This document shows, piece by piece, positions 63,620-64,000 of a stretch of 64,000 bases of DNA. The notes below the pieces were generated by a model. The model saw nothing but the letters and a program-made list of their open reading frames with translations, searched no databases and was not told where the DNA came from. The position numbers and the translations under genes were made by a program. This DNA comes from Forficula auricularia (taxonomy: Eukaryota; Arthropoda; Insecta; Dermaptera; Forficulidae), in assembly GCA_024734495.1 (NCBI GenBank), contig JALMQS010000075.1, forward strand, positions 3,154,935 through 3,218,934, written 5' to 3'. Numbering within the stretch: position 1 is the stretch's first letter; every line of letters begins with the position of its first letter.

Positions 63620-64000
63620 GTAATTTTGCGGCAAAGCAAAATCACTAGTTTATTGTTCAAGTGATTGTTTTCCATTGTTTGTTGGAAAGTGGGTTACAAA
63701 AGTACCATAACACGGAACCCTATTAGTGTTGTCGCTAGAAAAGTTGTCAGTTTGTCTGTCAGAACAAAATACAAGCTTGAAATATTCCAAGTTCATCTAT
63801 TTATTATCCTCGTAATTATTTTCAATTTTAATCAGATGATTATTATTTCAAGGAAAAAGTTTAATTTTAATTAAATCGAAAGTAAAAAAATATCGACAAT
63901 GGCAATAATTATATAAATAAAATAAATTAATTATTTACCAATAATCGATATAAACAAATAATTGTTAAATTAATTAGAAATTTAAAATTTTTATTTATAT
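63620..64000. other. AT-rich end of window
   Basis: No gene or repeat partner recognised. Confidence 0.4.

Overview
The window looks like arthropod (most likely insect) nuclear DNA: very AT-rich, no operons, no long host open reading frame, four nuclear-type tRNA-Trp genes, mariner, hAT, pogo, LINE and Penelope-like remains, many MITEs, and long poly-A, poly-G and TA runs. I found no host protein-coding gene or convincing host exon. Almost everything recognisable is mobile or tandem DNA, so the window is probably intergenic or intronic. The species cannot be named from sequence alone.

Layout. 0-16 kb: inverted-repeat elements, several MITEs (two hAT MITEs with exact 8-bp target duplications), a LINE fragment, a perfect 126-bp palindrome and a deleted mariner. 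16-21 kb: a large foldback with about 0.9-kb arms carrying 119-bp tandem repeats. 22-25 kb: nested palindromic elements with hammerhead-ribozyme-like cores, then two copies of a composite palindromic repeat (family P below). 25-32 kb: four tRNA-Trp genes among two LINE relics and a nine-copy 184-bp satellite. 32-34 kb: a pogo-type element with a LINE tail and a 190-bp-arm hairpin inside it. 36-42 kb: a mariner remnant split by a hammerhead-bearing foldback element, then P copies and palindromic MITEs. 42-45 kb: an I-like LINE remnant with RNase H, broken by the only intact transposase gene here (a 342-aa mariner), then an internally deleted mariner. 46-54 kb: an LTR-like promoter block, P and K copies, and a tandem AT repeat. 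54.8-57.5 kb: a 5'-truncated Jockey-like LINE with an 11-bp target duplication and a second LINE tail inside it. 57-64 kb: a second, inverted copy of the promoter block, a Penelope-like GIY-YIG endonuclease remnant with a hammerhead-like motif just downstream, and more palindromic MITEs.

The theme I find most interesting is a set of inverted-repeat elements in which each arm carries the core CTGANGA-W-(stem)-GAAA, usually two copies facing each other. One such motif sits directly downstream of a Penelope-like endonuclease. Hammerhead motifs are known from the terminal repeats of Penelope-like elements, so these may be non-autonomous relatives. All fully readable cores share one extra A/U before stem II.

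Family names used below are my own labels: P (composite palindromic repeat starting AACCGACTTC), K (ends in CTTTACCATAC), D (palindromic MITE with TIR CACTGCTCGAC), C (MITE with TIR CCGAGGGGTGAACC), E (end module GTCATGAAYTATTAGTGGG), H (hairpin CCGAGC/GCTCGG) and GC-A/GC-B (GC-rich modules).
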